From positions 1 to 64,000 of the forward strand of contig CALUIN010000004.1 of NCBI GenBank assembly GCA_944320745.1: DNA of 64,000 nucleotides, in the 5' to 3' direction. Below, piece by piece: positions 22,949-32,975 of the stretch. A model generated the notes under the pieces. The model was given only the letters and a program-made list of their open reading frames with translations. It ran no database searches and was not told the origin of the DNA. This DNA comes from an uncultured Alloprevotella sp. (GTDB lineage Bacteria; Bacteroidota; Bacteroidia; Bacteroidales; Bacteroidaceae). The translations under genes and the position numbers were made by a program. How positions within the stretch are numbered: position 1 is the stretch's first letter; every line of letters starts with the position of its first letter.

Positions 22949-25858
22949 TCAGGCTTCGGCCGGAACGGGCTTTTCCTCAATGCGGTGCTTACCCAGTACG
23001 CGATAAGCGATGGGAGCAGCAAGGAAGATAGAGGAGAGCGTACCGAAGACCACGCCGAGAATCATGGCGAAGGCGAACGAGCGGATGCTGTCGCCGCCCA
23101 GGAAGAAAATGCAGAGCAGGACGAGAAGCGTCGTGCCGGACGTCATGATGGTACGCGAGAGCGTGCTGTTGATGGCCATGTTGAAGAGTCCCTTCGTTCC
23201 ACGCTTGGGATAGAGGCCCAGATCCTCGCGAATACGGTCGAAGACAATCACCTTGTCATTGATGGAATAACCGATGGCCGTCAGGATTGCTCCGATGAAG
23301 GTCTGGTCCACTTCGAGCGAGAAGGGCACCCATCCCCAGCAGACGGAGTACATACCGATGATGAACAGCGTATCGACGGCGAGAGCTGCCACACTGCCTA
23401 CGGAGAAGGCTACGTTGCGGAAACGGAGCAGGATGTAGAGGAAGATGGCGATGAGCGAGAGGATGACGCTGATGACGGCGCCTTTCGTCATGTCCTCGGC
23501 CACAGAGGAGTCGACCTTCTGGGAGGAGACGATGGAGCCGCCGGCGCGGTTCTCGCGGTCCTTGAAGGTCTGATAGTCGGCGGTGATGAGCTTGCTGTCG
23601 CGCAGCGTTTGCCACACGAACTTGTCGACGGTCTCGTCATCGGCTCCTATCTTGTAGTTGGTGGTGAGACGGATGCACTCGCTCTCCGCAGTCACAACCT
23701 TGATGGCGTTGACGGAAGCGGAGGGCTCGTCGGTCTTGGCCACAGCGGCAGCCACGACGTTCTTCACCTCATCGGGCGTCACGTTCTTCTCGAACTGGAT
23801 GACGTAGTTGCGGCCGCCGGTGAACTCGATGCCGCGCGAGAGGCCGCGGAAGCACAGGAATCCGACAAATACGACGATCAGCACGGCGACAAGGGTGAGC
23901 GACTTCTTGCTCATGTCCATGAAGCGGTAGGCCGCGTTGACAAAGACGCCGCGGGAGATGGCGGTGGTGAACTTCAGGTGGAGCCACTTGTCCTTGTTGA
24001 GGAAGTGCTCGTAGACGATGCGGGTCAGCCATACGGCCGTGAAGAACGAGGCGCAGATACCGATACCGAGCGTGAGCGCGAAGCCGCGGATGGCGCCCGT
24101 ACCGAAGTTGTAAAGGATGACGGCTGTGATGATGGACGTCAGGTTGGAGTCGAAGATGGCGGAGAATGCGTTGCCGTAACCGTCGGCCACGGCGTTCTTG
24201 ATGTTCTTGCCGTGGCGAAGCTCCTCCTTGATGCGTTCGTAGATGAGCACGTTGGCGTCGACGGCCATACCGAGCGAGAGCACCATACCGGCAATGCCGC
24301 TCATGGTCAGCGCGGCCTGGAAGGAGGTGAGCACGCCGAAGGTGAAGAAGAAGTTGAGCAACAGAGCGCAGTTGGCCACCATGCCGCCGATGAATCCGTA
24401 GTAGATGCACATGAAGAGCATGAGCAGCACGAAGGCGACGATGCAGGCGGTGAATCCGGCCTGGATGGAGGCTTCACCGAGCGACGGGCCTACGGTCTCG
24501 ACCTGTACGGTGACGAGGGGGACGGACATCTTGCCGCTCTTGAGCACGATGGAGAGGGAGCGCGTGTCGTCCGGCGTGAAGGATCCGGAGATCTGCGAGC
24601 TGCCGCCGGAGATGCGCTCACTCGGCGCGGGAGCGCTGTAGACCTGTCCGTCAAGGACGATGGCGATGGGCCGGCCTACGTTCTTGCCCGTGATGTCGGC
24701 CCATACCCGGGCGGCGTCGGGCTTCATGGTCATGGAGACTACGGGACGGCCGCCGTGCTGCGCGTCGAAGTCGGGGCTGGCGTCGTCGATCACGTCGCCG
24801 CTGAGCGAGGGCACGGGGTTGCCCATGTCGTCGCGGTCGCCCTTGAGGGCGTAGAGGAGATAGGCTCCGCTCTCGGGCTTGGCGGAGAAGGCCAGGCGCA
24901 CGCCCTTAAGGATGGCTTTGGCGGAGTCTGAGGCCAGAGCGCGGTTGATGTCGCGCACCAGAACGCGGTCGTTGCCTACGGCGCCTACCACGCAGCCGCC
25001 GGCCACGCGGCTGTCGACCACTTCACCGAACTTGCGGGTCACGGTCTCCGTCTCGCGCGGATTGTTTTTCTTGGGCTGCGTCACCTGGATGTTCATGTTG
25101 CGCAGCTCGTTCATCTCGGAGGCTATTTCGCTGGCGTTGTACGTGGTCCAGAATTCCAGGTTGGCGCTTCCGGTGAGGAGCTGTTCCACGTCTTCCGGGT
25201 CGGTCACGCCGGGCATCTCGACCATGATCTGGCCCAGCTGGCCCTTGCCGCGGAGTATCTGGATGTTGGGCTGGGCCACACCGAACTGGTCAATACGGGA
25301 GCGGATCACCTCGTAGGCATTGTCGACGGCGCTGCTGATTTTCGACTCGAGCGCGGCCTTGACCTGCGCGTCGGTGGACTGATAGCTGATGCCGTCGCCG
25401 CTCATCCGCTCGGCGAAGATGGCGCCCAGCTGATTGGCGCCATGGGCGGCCTGATACTTGGCCATGAACACGTCGACAAAGTCGGTACCCATGCGCGAGG
25501 CTTCGGCTTTCGCCTCGGCCACCATCTGCCGGAAGGCCGGGTCGGAGGCTTTGCTGCCGGCGTACTCTGTGACCATGTCGGGCACGGACACTTCGAGCAG
25601 GAAGCTGACGCCGCCCTTCAGGTCCAGACCTAATCCGATCTGCAATTTCTCGCAGTCGGCCAGGGTCTTCCAACCCATGTACACTTTCTGATTGCGCATT
25701 GAGTCGAGGTAAGCCTTGGCGGCGTCCTCACCTCTCACTGCGGCGATCTGCTCTGCCCGCTTGGTGTACTTCTGCGTCACCCAGGAGAAGGAGAAGTAGA
25801 ACAGGCAGATCAAAGTCAGCAAGACCGCAATGAGCTTGACAAATCCTTTGTTTTGCAT
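22949..25858 (-). CDS. secDF: Protein translocase SecDF (fused)
   Basis: 969 aa. SecD and SecF are fused, as usual in Bacteroidota. It uses the proton gradient to help SecYEG move proteins across the inner membrane. The N-terminal helix is KLIAVLLTLICLFYFSFSWV, followed by the SecD signature LGLDLKGGVSFLLEV and VEMPGVTDPEDVEQLLTGSA. The RND-type membrane part includes GMAVDANVLIYERIKEELRH. The SecF half begins near GIEFTGGRNYVIQFE and contains GYSINDKVIVFDRIREDLG. Twelve transmembrane helices are expected. It is divergent from metG with its own -7 box and terminator. Confidence 0.97.
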   Translation of the reverse strand: MQNKGFVKLIAVLLTLICLFYFSFSWVTQKYTKRAEQIAAVRGEDAAKAYLDSMRNQKVYMGWKTLADCEKLQIGLGLDLKGGVSFLLEVSVPDMVTEYAGSKASDPAFRQMVAEAKAEASRMGTDFVDVFMAKYQAAHGANQLGAIFAERMSGDGISYQSTDAQVKAALESKISSAVDNAYEVIRSRIDQFGVAQPNIQILRGKGQLGQIMVEMPGVTDPEDVEQLLTGSANLEFWTTYNASEIASEMNELRNMNIQVTQPKKNNPRETETVTRKFGEVVDSRVAGGCVVGAVGNDRVLVRDINRALASDSAKAILKGVRLAFSAKPESGAYLLYALKGDRDDMGNPVPSLSGDVIDDASPDFDAQHGGRPVVSMTMKPDAARVWADITGKNVGRPIAIVLDGQVYSAPAPSERISGGSSQISGSFTPDDTRSLSIVLKSGKMSVPLVTVQVETVGPSLGEASIQAGFTACIVAFVLLMLFMCIYYGFIGGMVANCALLLNFFFTFGVLTSFQAALTMSGIAGMVLSLGMAVDANVLIYERIKEELRHGKNIKNAVADGYGNAFSAIFDSNLTSIITAVILYNFGTGAIRGFALTLGIGICASFFTAVWLTRIVYEHFLNKDKWLHLKFTTAISRGVFVNAAYRFMDMSKKSLTLVAVLIVVFVGFLCFRGLSRGIEFTGGRNYVIQFEKNVTPDEVKNVVAAAVAKTDEPSASVNAIKVVTAESECIRLTTNYKIGADDETVDKFVWQTLRDSKLITADYQTFKDRENRAGGSIVSSQKVDSSVAEDMTKGAVISVILSLIAIFLYILLRFRNVAFSVGSVAALAVDTLFIIGMYSVCWGWVPFSLEVDQTFIGAILTAIGYSINDKVIVFDRIREDLGLYPKRGTKGLFNMAINSTLSRTIMTSGTTLLVLLCIFFLGGDSIRSFAFAMILGVVFGTLSSIFLAAPIAYRVLGKHRIEEKPVPAEA

Positions 25859-25918
25859 CGTTTCTGAATGGTGTGATTTTTATGATTATTGATTTGTTTT
25901 GCACGTATTTTGGACGTG

Positions 25919-25926
25919 CAAATATA
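25919..25926 (-). promoter_or_regulatory. -7 box of secDF
   Basis: TATATTTG on the minus strand, 61 nt upstream of the ATG. Confidence 0.6.
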
Positions 25927-26010
25927 CGGGATTTTTTCCAAAAGGCAAGCAACGCAGGGGTTTATTTGTATATTTCGGCAGACGGCAGTCGGCGGTTCGC
26001 TGAAAAAATG

Positions 26011-26018
26011 TAACTTTG
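26011..26018 (+). promoter_or_regulatory. -7 box of metG
   Basis: TAACTTTG, 75 nt upstream of the ATG. It matches the consensus. No strong -33 is present. Confidence 0.65.
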
Positions 26019-26092
26019 CAGGACGCGGCGCCGAGGCGGAATTGCTCCGGGCCGCCCCCGACACGACCAAAATACATACACAATTTTTATAT

Positions 26093-28132
26093 ATGGAAAA
26101 GAAATTCAACCGCACTCTGGTCACGGCGGCACTGCCGTACGCCAACGGCGGGGTGCACATAGGCCACTTGGCTGGCGTATATGTCCCGGCCGACATCTAC
26201 GTGCGCTACCTCCGCCTCCGCGGGCGGGAGGTGCTCTTCGTCTGTGGCTCGGACGAGCATGGCGTACCCGTCACCATCCGTGCACGCAAGGAAGGCTGCA
26301 CGCCCCAGGAGATTGTGGACCGCTACCATAAACTCATCCGGGACTCCTTTAAGGATTTCGGCATTTCCTTCGACTGCTTCGGCCGGACCACGTCGCCCAC
26401 GCATTGCAAGCTTGCTTCCGACTTTTTCCGCAAGCTCTACGACAAAGGGGAGTTCGTGGAGAAAGAGACAGAACAGTACTACGACGAAGAGGCACAGACC
26501 TTCCTGGCCGACCGCTACATCACAGGCGAATGCCCCCACTGCCACGCCGAGGGAGCCTACGGTGACCAATGCGAGAAGTGCGGCACCGCCCTCTCGCCGA
26601 CCGAGCTCATCAATCCCCGCAGCACGGTGAGCGGCTCCAAGCCGGTGCTCCGCCGCACGAAGCACTGGTACCTGCCGCTCGACAAGCATCAGCAGTGGCT
26701 CGAGCCCTGGATTACGGAACAGCACAAGGAGTGGCGCACCAATGTCATGGGGCAGTGCAAGAGCTGGTTCGACATGGGACTGAAGCCGCGCGCCGTCAGC
26801 CGCGACCTGGACTGGGGCATCCCCGTTCCGGTGGAAGGCGCCGGGGGCAAGGTGCTCTACGTGTGGTTCGACGCCCCCATCGGCTACATCTCCAACACCA
26901 AGGAGCTGCTCCCCGACTCGTGGGAAAAGTGGTGGAAGAGTGAGGACACGCGCCTCATCCACTTCATCGGCAAGGACAACATCGTGTTCCACTGCATCGT
27001 CTTCCCGGCCATGCTCAAGGCCGAGGGCTCATACATCCTGCCGGACAACGTGCCCGCCAACGAGTTCCTGAACCTGGAGGACGACAAAATATCGACCTCG
27101 CGCAACTGGGCCGTGTGGCTCGACGAGTATCTGCGCGACTTCCCGGGCAAGCAGGACGTGCTGCGCTACGTGCTTACGGCCAATGCCCCGGAGACCAAGG
27201 ACAACAACTTCACCTGGAAGGACTTCCAGGCGCGCAACAACAACGAGCTCGTGGCCGTCTACGGCAACTTCGTCAACCGTGCCCTGATGCTCACGCAGAA
27301 ATACCACCAGGGCACCGTGCCGCCCTGCGGCGAGCTGACGGACTACGACCGCCAGACGGTGGAGGAGTTCAGCAGCCTCAAGGGCCGGGTGGAGCAGCTC
27401 CTCGAGGAGTTCCGCTTCCGCGACGCGCAGAAGGAAGCCATGAACATGGCGCGCATCGGCAACAAATACCTGGCCGACACCGAACCGTGGAAGGTCGTGA
27501 AGAACGATCCCCTGCGCGTGGAGACCATCCTCAACCTCGCGCTGCAGTTCGCCGCCAACCTGTCCATCGTCTTTGAGCCTTTCCTCCCCTTCTCGTCGGC
27601 CGACCTCCGCGCCATGCTCGGCCTGCAGGAAGCGGACTGGACCCGCCTCGGCGACATGGAGTTGCTGCCAGCCGGACACCAGACGCAAAAGCCGCACCTG
27701 CTCTTCGAGAAGATTGAGGACGCGGCCGTCGAGGCACAAGTCCAGAAGCTGCTCGACACGAAGAAGGCCAACGAGGCGGCCCAGCAAAAGGCCAGCCCCG
27801 TGCGCCCGGACATCGCGTTCGAGGACTTTGAGAAACTGGACATCCGCGTAGGCACCGTGCTCAGCTGCGAGCGGGTGCCCAAGGCCGACAAGCTGCTGAA
27901 GTTCGTCATTGCCGACGGCATGGAAAACCGCACCATCGTCTCGGGCATTGCGAAATACTACAAACCCGAAGAGCTGGTCGGCAAGCAGGTCTGCTTCATT
28001 GCCAACCTGCCGCCGCGCAAGCTGCGCGGCATAGAGAGCCAGGGCATGATACTCTCGGCCGAAGGGCCGGACGGACGGCTAAGCGTCGTCACCACGCTGA
28101 GCGAGGTGGCGCCGGGTGCGGAAGTGAAATAA
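26093..28132 (+). CDS. metG: Methionyl-tRNA synthetase
   Basis: 679 aa. It charges tRNA-Met. Features are the class I HIGH motif in [14 protein letters not shown], the zinc-binding [17 protein letters not shown], the KMSKS-equivalent [13 protein letters not shown], and a C-terminal tRNA-binding (EMAP/Trbp111-like) domain from [20 protein letters not shown] to the end. The open frame extends 68 codons upstream, but the start [19 protein letters not shown] is the family start and lies below the -7 box. Confidence 0.97.
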   Translation: MEKKFNRTLVTAALPYANGGVHIGHLAGVYVPADIYVRYLRLRGREVLFVCGSDEHGVPVTIRARKEGCTPQEIVDRYHKLIRDSFKDFGISFDCFGRTTSPTHCKLASDFFRKLYDKGEFVEKETEQYYDEEAQTFLADRYITGECPHCHAEGAYGDQCEKCGTALSPTELINPRSTVSGSKPVLRRTKHWYLPLDKHQQWLEPWITEQHKEWRTNVMGQCKSWFDMGLKPRAVSRDLDWGIPVPVEGAGGKVLYVWFDAPIGYISNTKELLPDSWEKWWKSEDTRLIHFIGKDNIVFHCIVFPAMLKAEGSYILPDNVPANEFLNLEDDKISTSRNWAVWLDEYLRDFPGKQDVLRYVLTANAPETKDNNFTWKDFQARNNNELVAVYGNFVNRALMLTQKYHQGTVPPCGELTDYDRQTVEEFSSLKGRVEQLLEEFRFRDAQKEAMNMARIGNKYLADTEPWKVVKNDPLRVETILNLALQFAANLSIVFEPFLPFSSADLRAMLGLQEADWTRLGDMELLPAGHQTQKPHLLFEKIEDAAVEAQVQKLLDTKKANEAAQQKASPVRPDIAFEDFEKLDIRVGTVLSCERVPKADKLLKFVIADGMENRTIVSGIAKYYKPEELVGKQVCFIANLPPRKLRGIESQGMILSAEGPDGRLSVVTTLSEVAPGAEVK

Positions 28133-28160
28133 TCCCGCACGACACTTACAAGAGACACAC

Positions 28161-28192
28161 AAGGGGCGCCGGAACAGCCGGCGCCCCTTTTT
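28161..28192 (+). terminator. Intrinsic terminator of metG
   Basis: GGGGCGCCGG / CCGGCGCCCC (28163-28172, 28178-28187) with a 5-nt loop and T5, 28 nt after the stop. Confidence 0.92.
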
Positions 28193-28229
28193 CACGCTAT
28201 CCCTTATCACTTAAAAACCACAACCTGAG

Positions 28230-29332
28230 ATGAATGTTTCCGCTTGCCCCACTGCGTCCAAACCGCACTTCGACATTCTGGACGGACTCCGCGGCGTGGC
28301 AGCCGTTGCCGTTGTATTCTTCCACCTGCTCGAGCCGCACGCCAAGGGTGTCCACTCAGACCAAATCATCAACCACGGATACCTGGCCGTAGACTTCTTC
28401 TTTGCTCTCTCCGGCTTCGTCATGGGCTACGCCTACGACGATCGCTGGAGCCGCGGCCTGCGGCTGCGCGACTTCGCCGGCCGCCGCCTCATCCGCCTTC
28501 ACCCGATGGTCGTGCTGGGCAGCGTGATCGGCGCCGCCGCCTTTTTCCTTCAGGGCTCCGACGTATTCCCGGCCTGGAGCTCCGCTACGGTCTGAGGCGT
28601 GTTGGGATGTATGCTTTTGGACTGACCCTTCTGCCGCTGCCGGTGCAGTGGGACATACGCGGCTGGAGCGAGATGCACCCGCTCAACGGACCGACCTGGT
28701 CGCTCTATTACGAGTATATCGCCAACATTGCCTACGCACTGGTGCTAAGACGCTTAGGCCGTGGCGTGCTGGCGGCGCTGGCTGCGGCGGCCACTGTGCA
28801 TCTGTGCCTCAGCTCGCCGCAGGGCGACGTGGTCGGAGGATGGTCGCTCACCGTCGGGCAACAGTGCTGGGGACTTACGCGCATGGCTTATCCTTTCCTG
28901 GCCGGCCTGCTGCTGGCCCGCTGTAACTGGCGGCCCCGCACCGGTCGCTACGCCTTTGCGCTCTGCGCGCTGGCACTGGTCCCGCTACTGGCCGTGCCGC
29001 GGCTGGGCGGCGAGACCCTCTGGGTCAGCGGGCTCTACGAGGCGCTCTGCATCCTGCAGGCCTTCCCCTTGCTGGTGGCAGCGGGCAGCGGCGGGCAGCT
29101 GTCCGGCAACATCTCCTATCCGCTCTATCTGGTCCACTACCCCTTCGTCTACATCTACACGGCCTGGGTTTACGACAATGATGCTTCGCTGGCTGAAAGC
29201 CTTCCCCACCTGGTGCTCACCGCCGCCGGCTGCACCGTGCTGGCCTATCTCGCGCTGCGCCTTTACGACATGCCCGTGCGCAGCTGGCTCACGGAGCGCC
29301 GCCGGCGCAGAGCAGCCTGTGCGACAGACTGA
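28230..29332 (+). pseudogene. Acyltransferase family 3, disrupted
   Basis: A family-3 acyltransferase split over two frames. Part 1 (28230-28595, 121 aa) has FDILDGLRGVAAVAVVFFHL and FFALSGFVMGYAYDDRW, then stops at TGA 28593-28595. Part 2, one frame back (-1), continues to 29332 with MHPLNGPTWSLYYEYIANIA and SGNISYPLYLVHYPFVYIYT. The -1 frame offset fits loss of one base. One reading has a single frameshift near the TGA. Another has TGG mutated to TGA plus one lost G near 28620, because frame 1 past the stop reads GVLGCMLL and would then join GLTLLPLP, which fits the family better. There is no long homopolymer, so decay is more likely than phase variation. It is paralogous to the gene at 4132-5289. 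Confidence 0.8.
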
Positions 29333-29357
29333 ACCGGACAGGAGCGGCTGACACAGA

Positions 29358-29391
29358 AAGGCGGCCCGCCGCATGTGCGACGGGCCGCCTT
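29358..29391. terminator. Hairpin between convergent acyltransferase remnant and mdh
   Basis: AAGGCGGCCCG / CGGGCCGCCTT (29358-29368, 29381-29391), an 11-bp stem. T-tracts are short on both sides, so it may serve both directions. Confidence 0.6.
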
Positions 29392-29421
29392 ATATTTATA
29401 GGTAGGGTCCCTGACCGGAAA

Positions 29422-30417
29422 TTACTTCAGATTCGGGTTAATCTCGCCCCACTTGGAGATCTCGGGCACGATGTTGAGTGTAACGAGCTCGTCGCGCATC
29501 TTGCAGAGGTGAGCGTAGCTGGCGTCGAGTGCGGCCTGCTCCTCGGCGGTGCCTTCGGGCATCGTGTAGTGGCAGCCCGTCGTGTCGAGCACCGTGTTCA
29601 TGGCCATCATGATGTGGTTGTACTTCTCGTTGTTGACAAACGTACCGGCCGGCCAGCGGAAGGGTTCGCCGCCCATCACGGAACGAATCATCTCGACGGA
29701 GAGGTAAGCCGGGCTCTGGAAAGAGCTGCGGCGACGCAGGGCGATAATCTTGGCGCCGCCCTGGATCACGTCCTTCTTCATCTGCTCCCACTCGGCCTCG
29801 GGGAACTCGGCGGTGCCGATGATGTCCGTCAGGTTGCGGCCGTCGATCTTCACATGGCTGCCGAACACAGCCATCTGCTCGCCGTGACCACCGTAAGTGG
29901 CGCAGCCCGTCACCTCGCTCTGCATCACGCCGAACTTCTTGGCCAATGCGCTCTGCAGGCGGGTGGAGTCAAGAGCGGCCAAAGTGGTCAGTTGCGAGGG
30001 CTTCAGACCGGAATAGAGCAACGTGACGAGACCCGTCAGGTCGGCGGGGTTAAAGATGATGACTACGTGCTTCACATCCGGGCAGTACGTCTTGATGTTC
30101 TTGCCCAGCTGCTCGGCTATCTCGCAGTTGCCCTTGAGCAGGTCCTCGCGGGTCATGCCTTCCTTGCGGGGAGCGCCGCCCGAGGAGATGATATATTTAG
30201 CGTCCGTGAAGGCCTCGGCCACGTCGGTCGTCGCAGTGATTTTCACATCGCCGAAACCGCTCTGGCGCATTTCCTCGGCCACGCCCTCGGGCGAGAATAT
30301 ATCGTAGAGGCAAATGTTAGAGGTCAGGCCCATCATCAAGGCCGTCTGCACCATGTTCGAGCCGATCATGCCGGCTGCACCGACAATTACAAGTTTTTCG
30401 TCTGTTAAAAATGCCAT
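29422..30417 (-). CDS. mdh: Malate dehydrogenase (NAD)
   Basis: 331 aa. It interconverts oxaloacetate and malate. In this organism it likely works reductively toward malate, fumarate and succinate. The Rossmann motif is LVIVGAAGMIGSNMVQTA at the N-terminus. IFNPADLTGLVTLLYSG and DSTRLQSALAKKFGV cover the substrate-binding region, and CATYGGHGEQMAVFGSH carries the catalytic His. This matches the Bacteroidales lactate/malate dehydrogenase type. It is monocistronic, with a -7 box 39 nt upstream. Confidence 0.95.
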   Translation of the reverse strand: MAFLTDEKLVIVGAAGMIGSNMVQTALMMGLTSNICLYDIFSPEGVAEEMRQSGFGDVKITATTDVAEAFTDAKYIISSGGAPRKEGMTREDLLKGNCEIAEQLGKNIKTYCPDVKHVVIIFNPADLTGLVTLLYSGLKPSQLTTLAALDSTRLQSALAKKFGVMQSEVTGCATYGGHGEQMAVFGSHVKIDGRNLTDIIGTAEFPEAEWEQMKKDVIQGGAKIIALRRRSSFQSPAYLSVEMIRSVMGGEPFRWPAGTFVNNEKYNHIMMAMNTVLDTTGCHYTMPEGTAEEQAALDASYAHLCKMRDELVTLNIVPEISKWGEINPNLK

Positions 30418-30455
30418 AGTTATATTGGAGTTTAATGGTTCTGCTATTGCGTAAG

Positions 30456-30463
30456 CAAAGGTA
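30456..30463 (-). promoter_or_regulatory. -7 box of mdh
   Basis: TACCTTTG on the minus strand, 39 nt upstream of the ATG. Confidence 0.65.
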
Positions 30464-30533
30464 CGAATTTCCGCGCCGTGCGCACGTGTCGCGCTGACTT
30501 TTTTCTCTTAAATAAGGCTAACGGGGCGTACAG

Positions 30534-30565
30534 TTTGCCGCTCAGCGTGGATTTTTATAACTTTG
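30534..30565 (+). promoter_or_regulatory. Promoter of the Xaa-Pro aminopeptidase gene
   Basis: TTTG (30534-30537), 20 nt, TAACTTTG (30558-30565): an exact match to the Bacteroidota consensus. It also excludes an ATG at 30563, leaving 30614 as the start. Confidence 0.82.
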
Positions 30566-30613
30566 CCGGAAAGCCGCCGCTGCCCCGCGCCGCGGCACAA
30601 TCCCAATTGCCTT

Positions 30614-32410
30614 ATGGAAAACCATACGATCAGCACGCGCGTCGAGGCGCTGCGCCAATGGATGGAACGCCACGGCATAGGCTGTTTCATCGTCCCCTCG
30701 ACCGACCCGCACGACAGTGAATATCCCCCCGAGCACTGGAAGGCCCGCCAATGGCTCACTGGCTTCGACGGCTCCTCCGGCACGGCCCTCGTCACGCCCC
30801 GCGAGGCCCTGCTCTGGACCGACTCGCGCTACTTTCTCCAGGCCGAGGCCCAACTTGCCGGCACGCCCTTCTCCCTGATGCGCGAGGGGCAGCCCGGCAC
30901 GCCGTCCGTCAACCGCTGGCTCACGGCCCACGCCGACTCCCTGAGCGCCGTGGGCTTCGTGGCCGCCACCACCACCTGCGCCCTGCGCGACGAGTGGTTT
31001 GCCGGAGTGGAAGCCCTCGCCGCGCCCTGCGCCGACGACCCCTTCGACTGTCTTTGGACCGACAGGCCGCCCATCCCGGCCGAGCCCGTCTCCGTGCAGC
31101 CCCTCAGCCTGACGGGGCGCACTGCAGCCGACAAGCTCCGCGAACTCTACGCCGCCACGGCCGGCGGCGAGGCCGGAGGGCACGTGCTCCTGCTCAACGA
31201 CCTGTCGGAAATCGCCTGGGCGCTCAATCTGCGCGGCAACGACATCCCCTACAACCCGCTCTTCGTGGCCTACCTGCTCATCGGCCCCGGCGGCGCCACA
31301 CTCTTCACCGACCCGCGCCGCCTCACCCCCGAAGCGCGCGCCCATCTGGACGCGGCCGGCGTCGCCGTCGGGCCTTACGACGGCTGGCGCGATGCCTTGT
31401 CCCGCCTGCCGCGCGGCACGCAGATGCATCTGCCCCTGGGCATGAACCTCGCCGTCACGGAGCTGTTCCCCTCCGGCGAGGGCCTCGTCGTGGAGCCTTC
31501 GCCCGTCCCCAGCCGCCGCGCCGTGAAGACGGCGGAGGAGCAGGAAGGATTCCGCCGCGCCATGACCCGCGACGGCGCGGCCCTGGTAAGTTTTCTGCGC
31601 TGGCTGGACGAGGCCGTGCCCCGCGGTGGCGTGACGGAGCTCGACGTGGACCGCGAGCTCACCGCGCGCCGCGCCGCGCAGCCCGGCTACTGCGGCCTCA
31701 GTTTCGCCACCATAGCGGGCTACGGCCCCCACGGCGCCATCGTGCACTACGAGGCCGACACCGCATCGGCCGCCACGCTGAAGCCCGAGGGGCTGCTGCT
31801 GCTCGACTCCGGCGCGCACTATGAGGACGGCACGACGGACATCACGCGCACCCTGGCCCTGGGCCCTGTCACGGACGAGGAGCGCCGCGTCTACACCCTT
31901 GTACTGAAAGGCCACATCGGCCTGTCGCGCTGCCGCTTCCCCGAGGGCACGACGGGGCTGGAACTCGACCTCGCCGCACGCCAGGACATGTGGCGCGCCG
32001 GATACGACTTCGGCCACGGCACGGGGCACGGCGTGGGCTCACGCCTCTGCGTCCACGAAGGGCCGCACCAGGTGCGCAAGGACTGCCGCGCCTGCACGCT
32101 CGTCCCCTTCCGCGCCGGCATGACCATCACCGACGAACCGGGCATCTACGTCACCGGCCGCTTCGGGGTGCGCATTGAAAACACGCTCCTCACCGTGCCC
32201 GGCCCTGTGACGGACTTCGGGCGCTTCCTGGAGTTCGAGCCGCTCACGCTCTGTCCCATCGACCTGCGCCCCGTGGACCGCTCCATGCTGACAGCAGAAG
32301 AGACGGCGTGGCTCAACGCCTACCACGCCACGGTGCGCACCCGCCTCATGCCGCTGCTCGCTGACGAAGCCGACCGCCGCTGGCTGGAGGCCGCCACGCA
32401 GCCACTCTGA
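30614..32410 (+). CDS. pepP: Xaa-Pro aminopeptidase (aminopeptidase P)
   Basis: 598 aa, the long three-domain form. It removes N-terminal residues preceding proline. Two creatinase-like N-terminal domains (YPPEHWKARQWLTGFDGSSG, ALLWTDSRYFLQAEAQLAG; NDLSEIAWALNLRGNDIPYN) precede the pita-bread M24 domain. Metal ligands are visible as LLLDSGAHYEDGTTDITRT (two Asp), FGHGTGHGVGSRLCVHEGP (His), TITDEPGIYVTGRFGVRIEN (two Glu). No signal peptide, so it is cytoplasmic. Confidence 0.95.
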   Translation: MENHTISTRVEALRQWMERHGIGCFIVPSTDPHDSEYPPEHWKARQWLTGFDGSSGTALVTPREALLWTDSRYFLQAEAQLAGTPFSLMREGQPGTPSVNRWLTAHADSLSAVGFVAATTTCALRDEWFAGVEALAAPCADDPFDCLWTDRPPIPAEPVSVQPLSLTGRTAADKLRELYAATAGGEAGGHVLLLNDLSEIAWALNLRGNDIPYNPLFVAYLLIGPGGATLFTDPRRLTPEARAHLDAAGVAVGPYDGWRDALSRLPRGTQMHLPLGMNLAVTELFPSGEGLVVEPSPVPSRRAVKTAEEQEGFRRAMTRDGAALVSFLRWLDEAVPRGGVTELDVDRELTARRAAQPGYCGLSFATIAGYGPHGAIVHYEADTASAATLKPEGLLLLDSGAHYEDGTTDITRTLALGPVTDEERRVYTLVLKGHIGLSRCRFPEGTTGLELDLAARQDMWRAGYDFGHGTGHGVGSRLCVHEGPHQVRKDCRACTLVPFRAGMTITDEPGIYVTGRFGVRIENTLLTVPGPVTDFGRFLEFEPLTLCPIDLRPVDRSMLTAEETAWLNAYHATVRTRLMPLLADEADRRWLEAATQPL

Positions 32411-32431
32411 TACGCGCCCGCTGACGCAGTC

Positions 32432-32475
32432 CGGGCCCGCCCTTCCGCTTCGAAGGGGCGGGCCCGAATCTTTTC
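32432..32475 (+). terminator. Intrinsic terminator of the aminopeptidase gene
   Basis: CGGGCCCGCCC and GGGCGGGCCCG arms (within 32432-32445 and 32452-32466) form a long GC-rich stem, followed by AATCTTTT. It lies between convergent genes. Confidence 0.75.
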
Positions 32476-32489
32476 CGGCGTGCAGACCG

Positions 32490-32975
32490 CTACGCCTGCA
32501 GCAGCGACATCACGAAGTTCGTCAGCCAGATGCCGCGCCGCTCCACCTGCTGCGCCCGAACCAGGCGATAGCCCCGGGCGGCAAAGAAGGGGCGCGCCGT
32601 GAGCGAAGCGTGCGTCCGCACCGTGGCGGGCCACACCGCCGCCTCCAGCCGCGCGCACAGGGCCGTGCCGACGCCGCGCCGCTGCCAGTCGTGACGGACG
32701 TAGAGGCGGTCCAGATAGCCTGTCCCGTCGATGTCGCCAAAACCGACGGGCCTGTCTCCGGCCTCGGCCACGAAGGCCACTCGCCGGCGCAACGAGGCGT
32801 CCCATACCGCCGTGTCCGGCGGTCGCGGCGCCCAGGCCTCCAGCTGCGCCGGCGTATAGTCCCGCGCACAGACGGCGTGGACCGTCTTGTAGAAAAGGCG
32901 GGCCAAGGCCTCGGCGTCCGCCGGGCGGTAAGGGCGCACCGTGAAGGCCGGCGCGGGGCTGTAGGCAGGGCTCAT
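32490..32975 (-). CDS. GNAT-family N-acetyltransferase
   Basis: 161 aa. FTVRPYRPADAEALARLFYK at the N-terminus and motif A YLDRLYVRHDWQRRGVGTAL with the R-R-G-V-G acetyl-CoA loop identify the GNAT fold. It ends SARPFFAARGYRL-like (motif B). This resembles the YafP/PA4866-type stand-alone acetyltransferases. The acceptor is unknown. Its ATG overlaps the aspA stop (ATGA, 32975-32972), so it is translationally coupled to aspartase. The biochemical reason is not obvious. Confidence 0.9.
   Translation of the reverse strand: MSPAYSPAPAFTVRPYRPADAEALARLFYKTVHAVCARDYTPAQLEAWAPRPPDTAVWDASLRRRVAFVAEAGDRPVGFGDIDGTGYLDRLYVRHDWQRRGVGTALCARLEAAVWPATVRTHASLTARPFFAARGYRLVRAQQVERRGIWLTNFVMSLLQA

Noticed and set aside
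22937..24931. A 664-codon open frame antisense to secDF
   Set aside because: Acidic, His/Glu/Asp/Gly-rich sequence without family features. It mirrors the codon bias of secDF.
30478..30720. An 80-codon ORF upstream of pepP
   Set aside because: It overlaps the consensus promoter and the true pepP start. It is a different frame of the same DNA.
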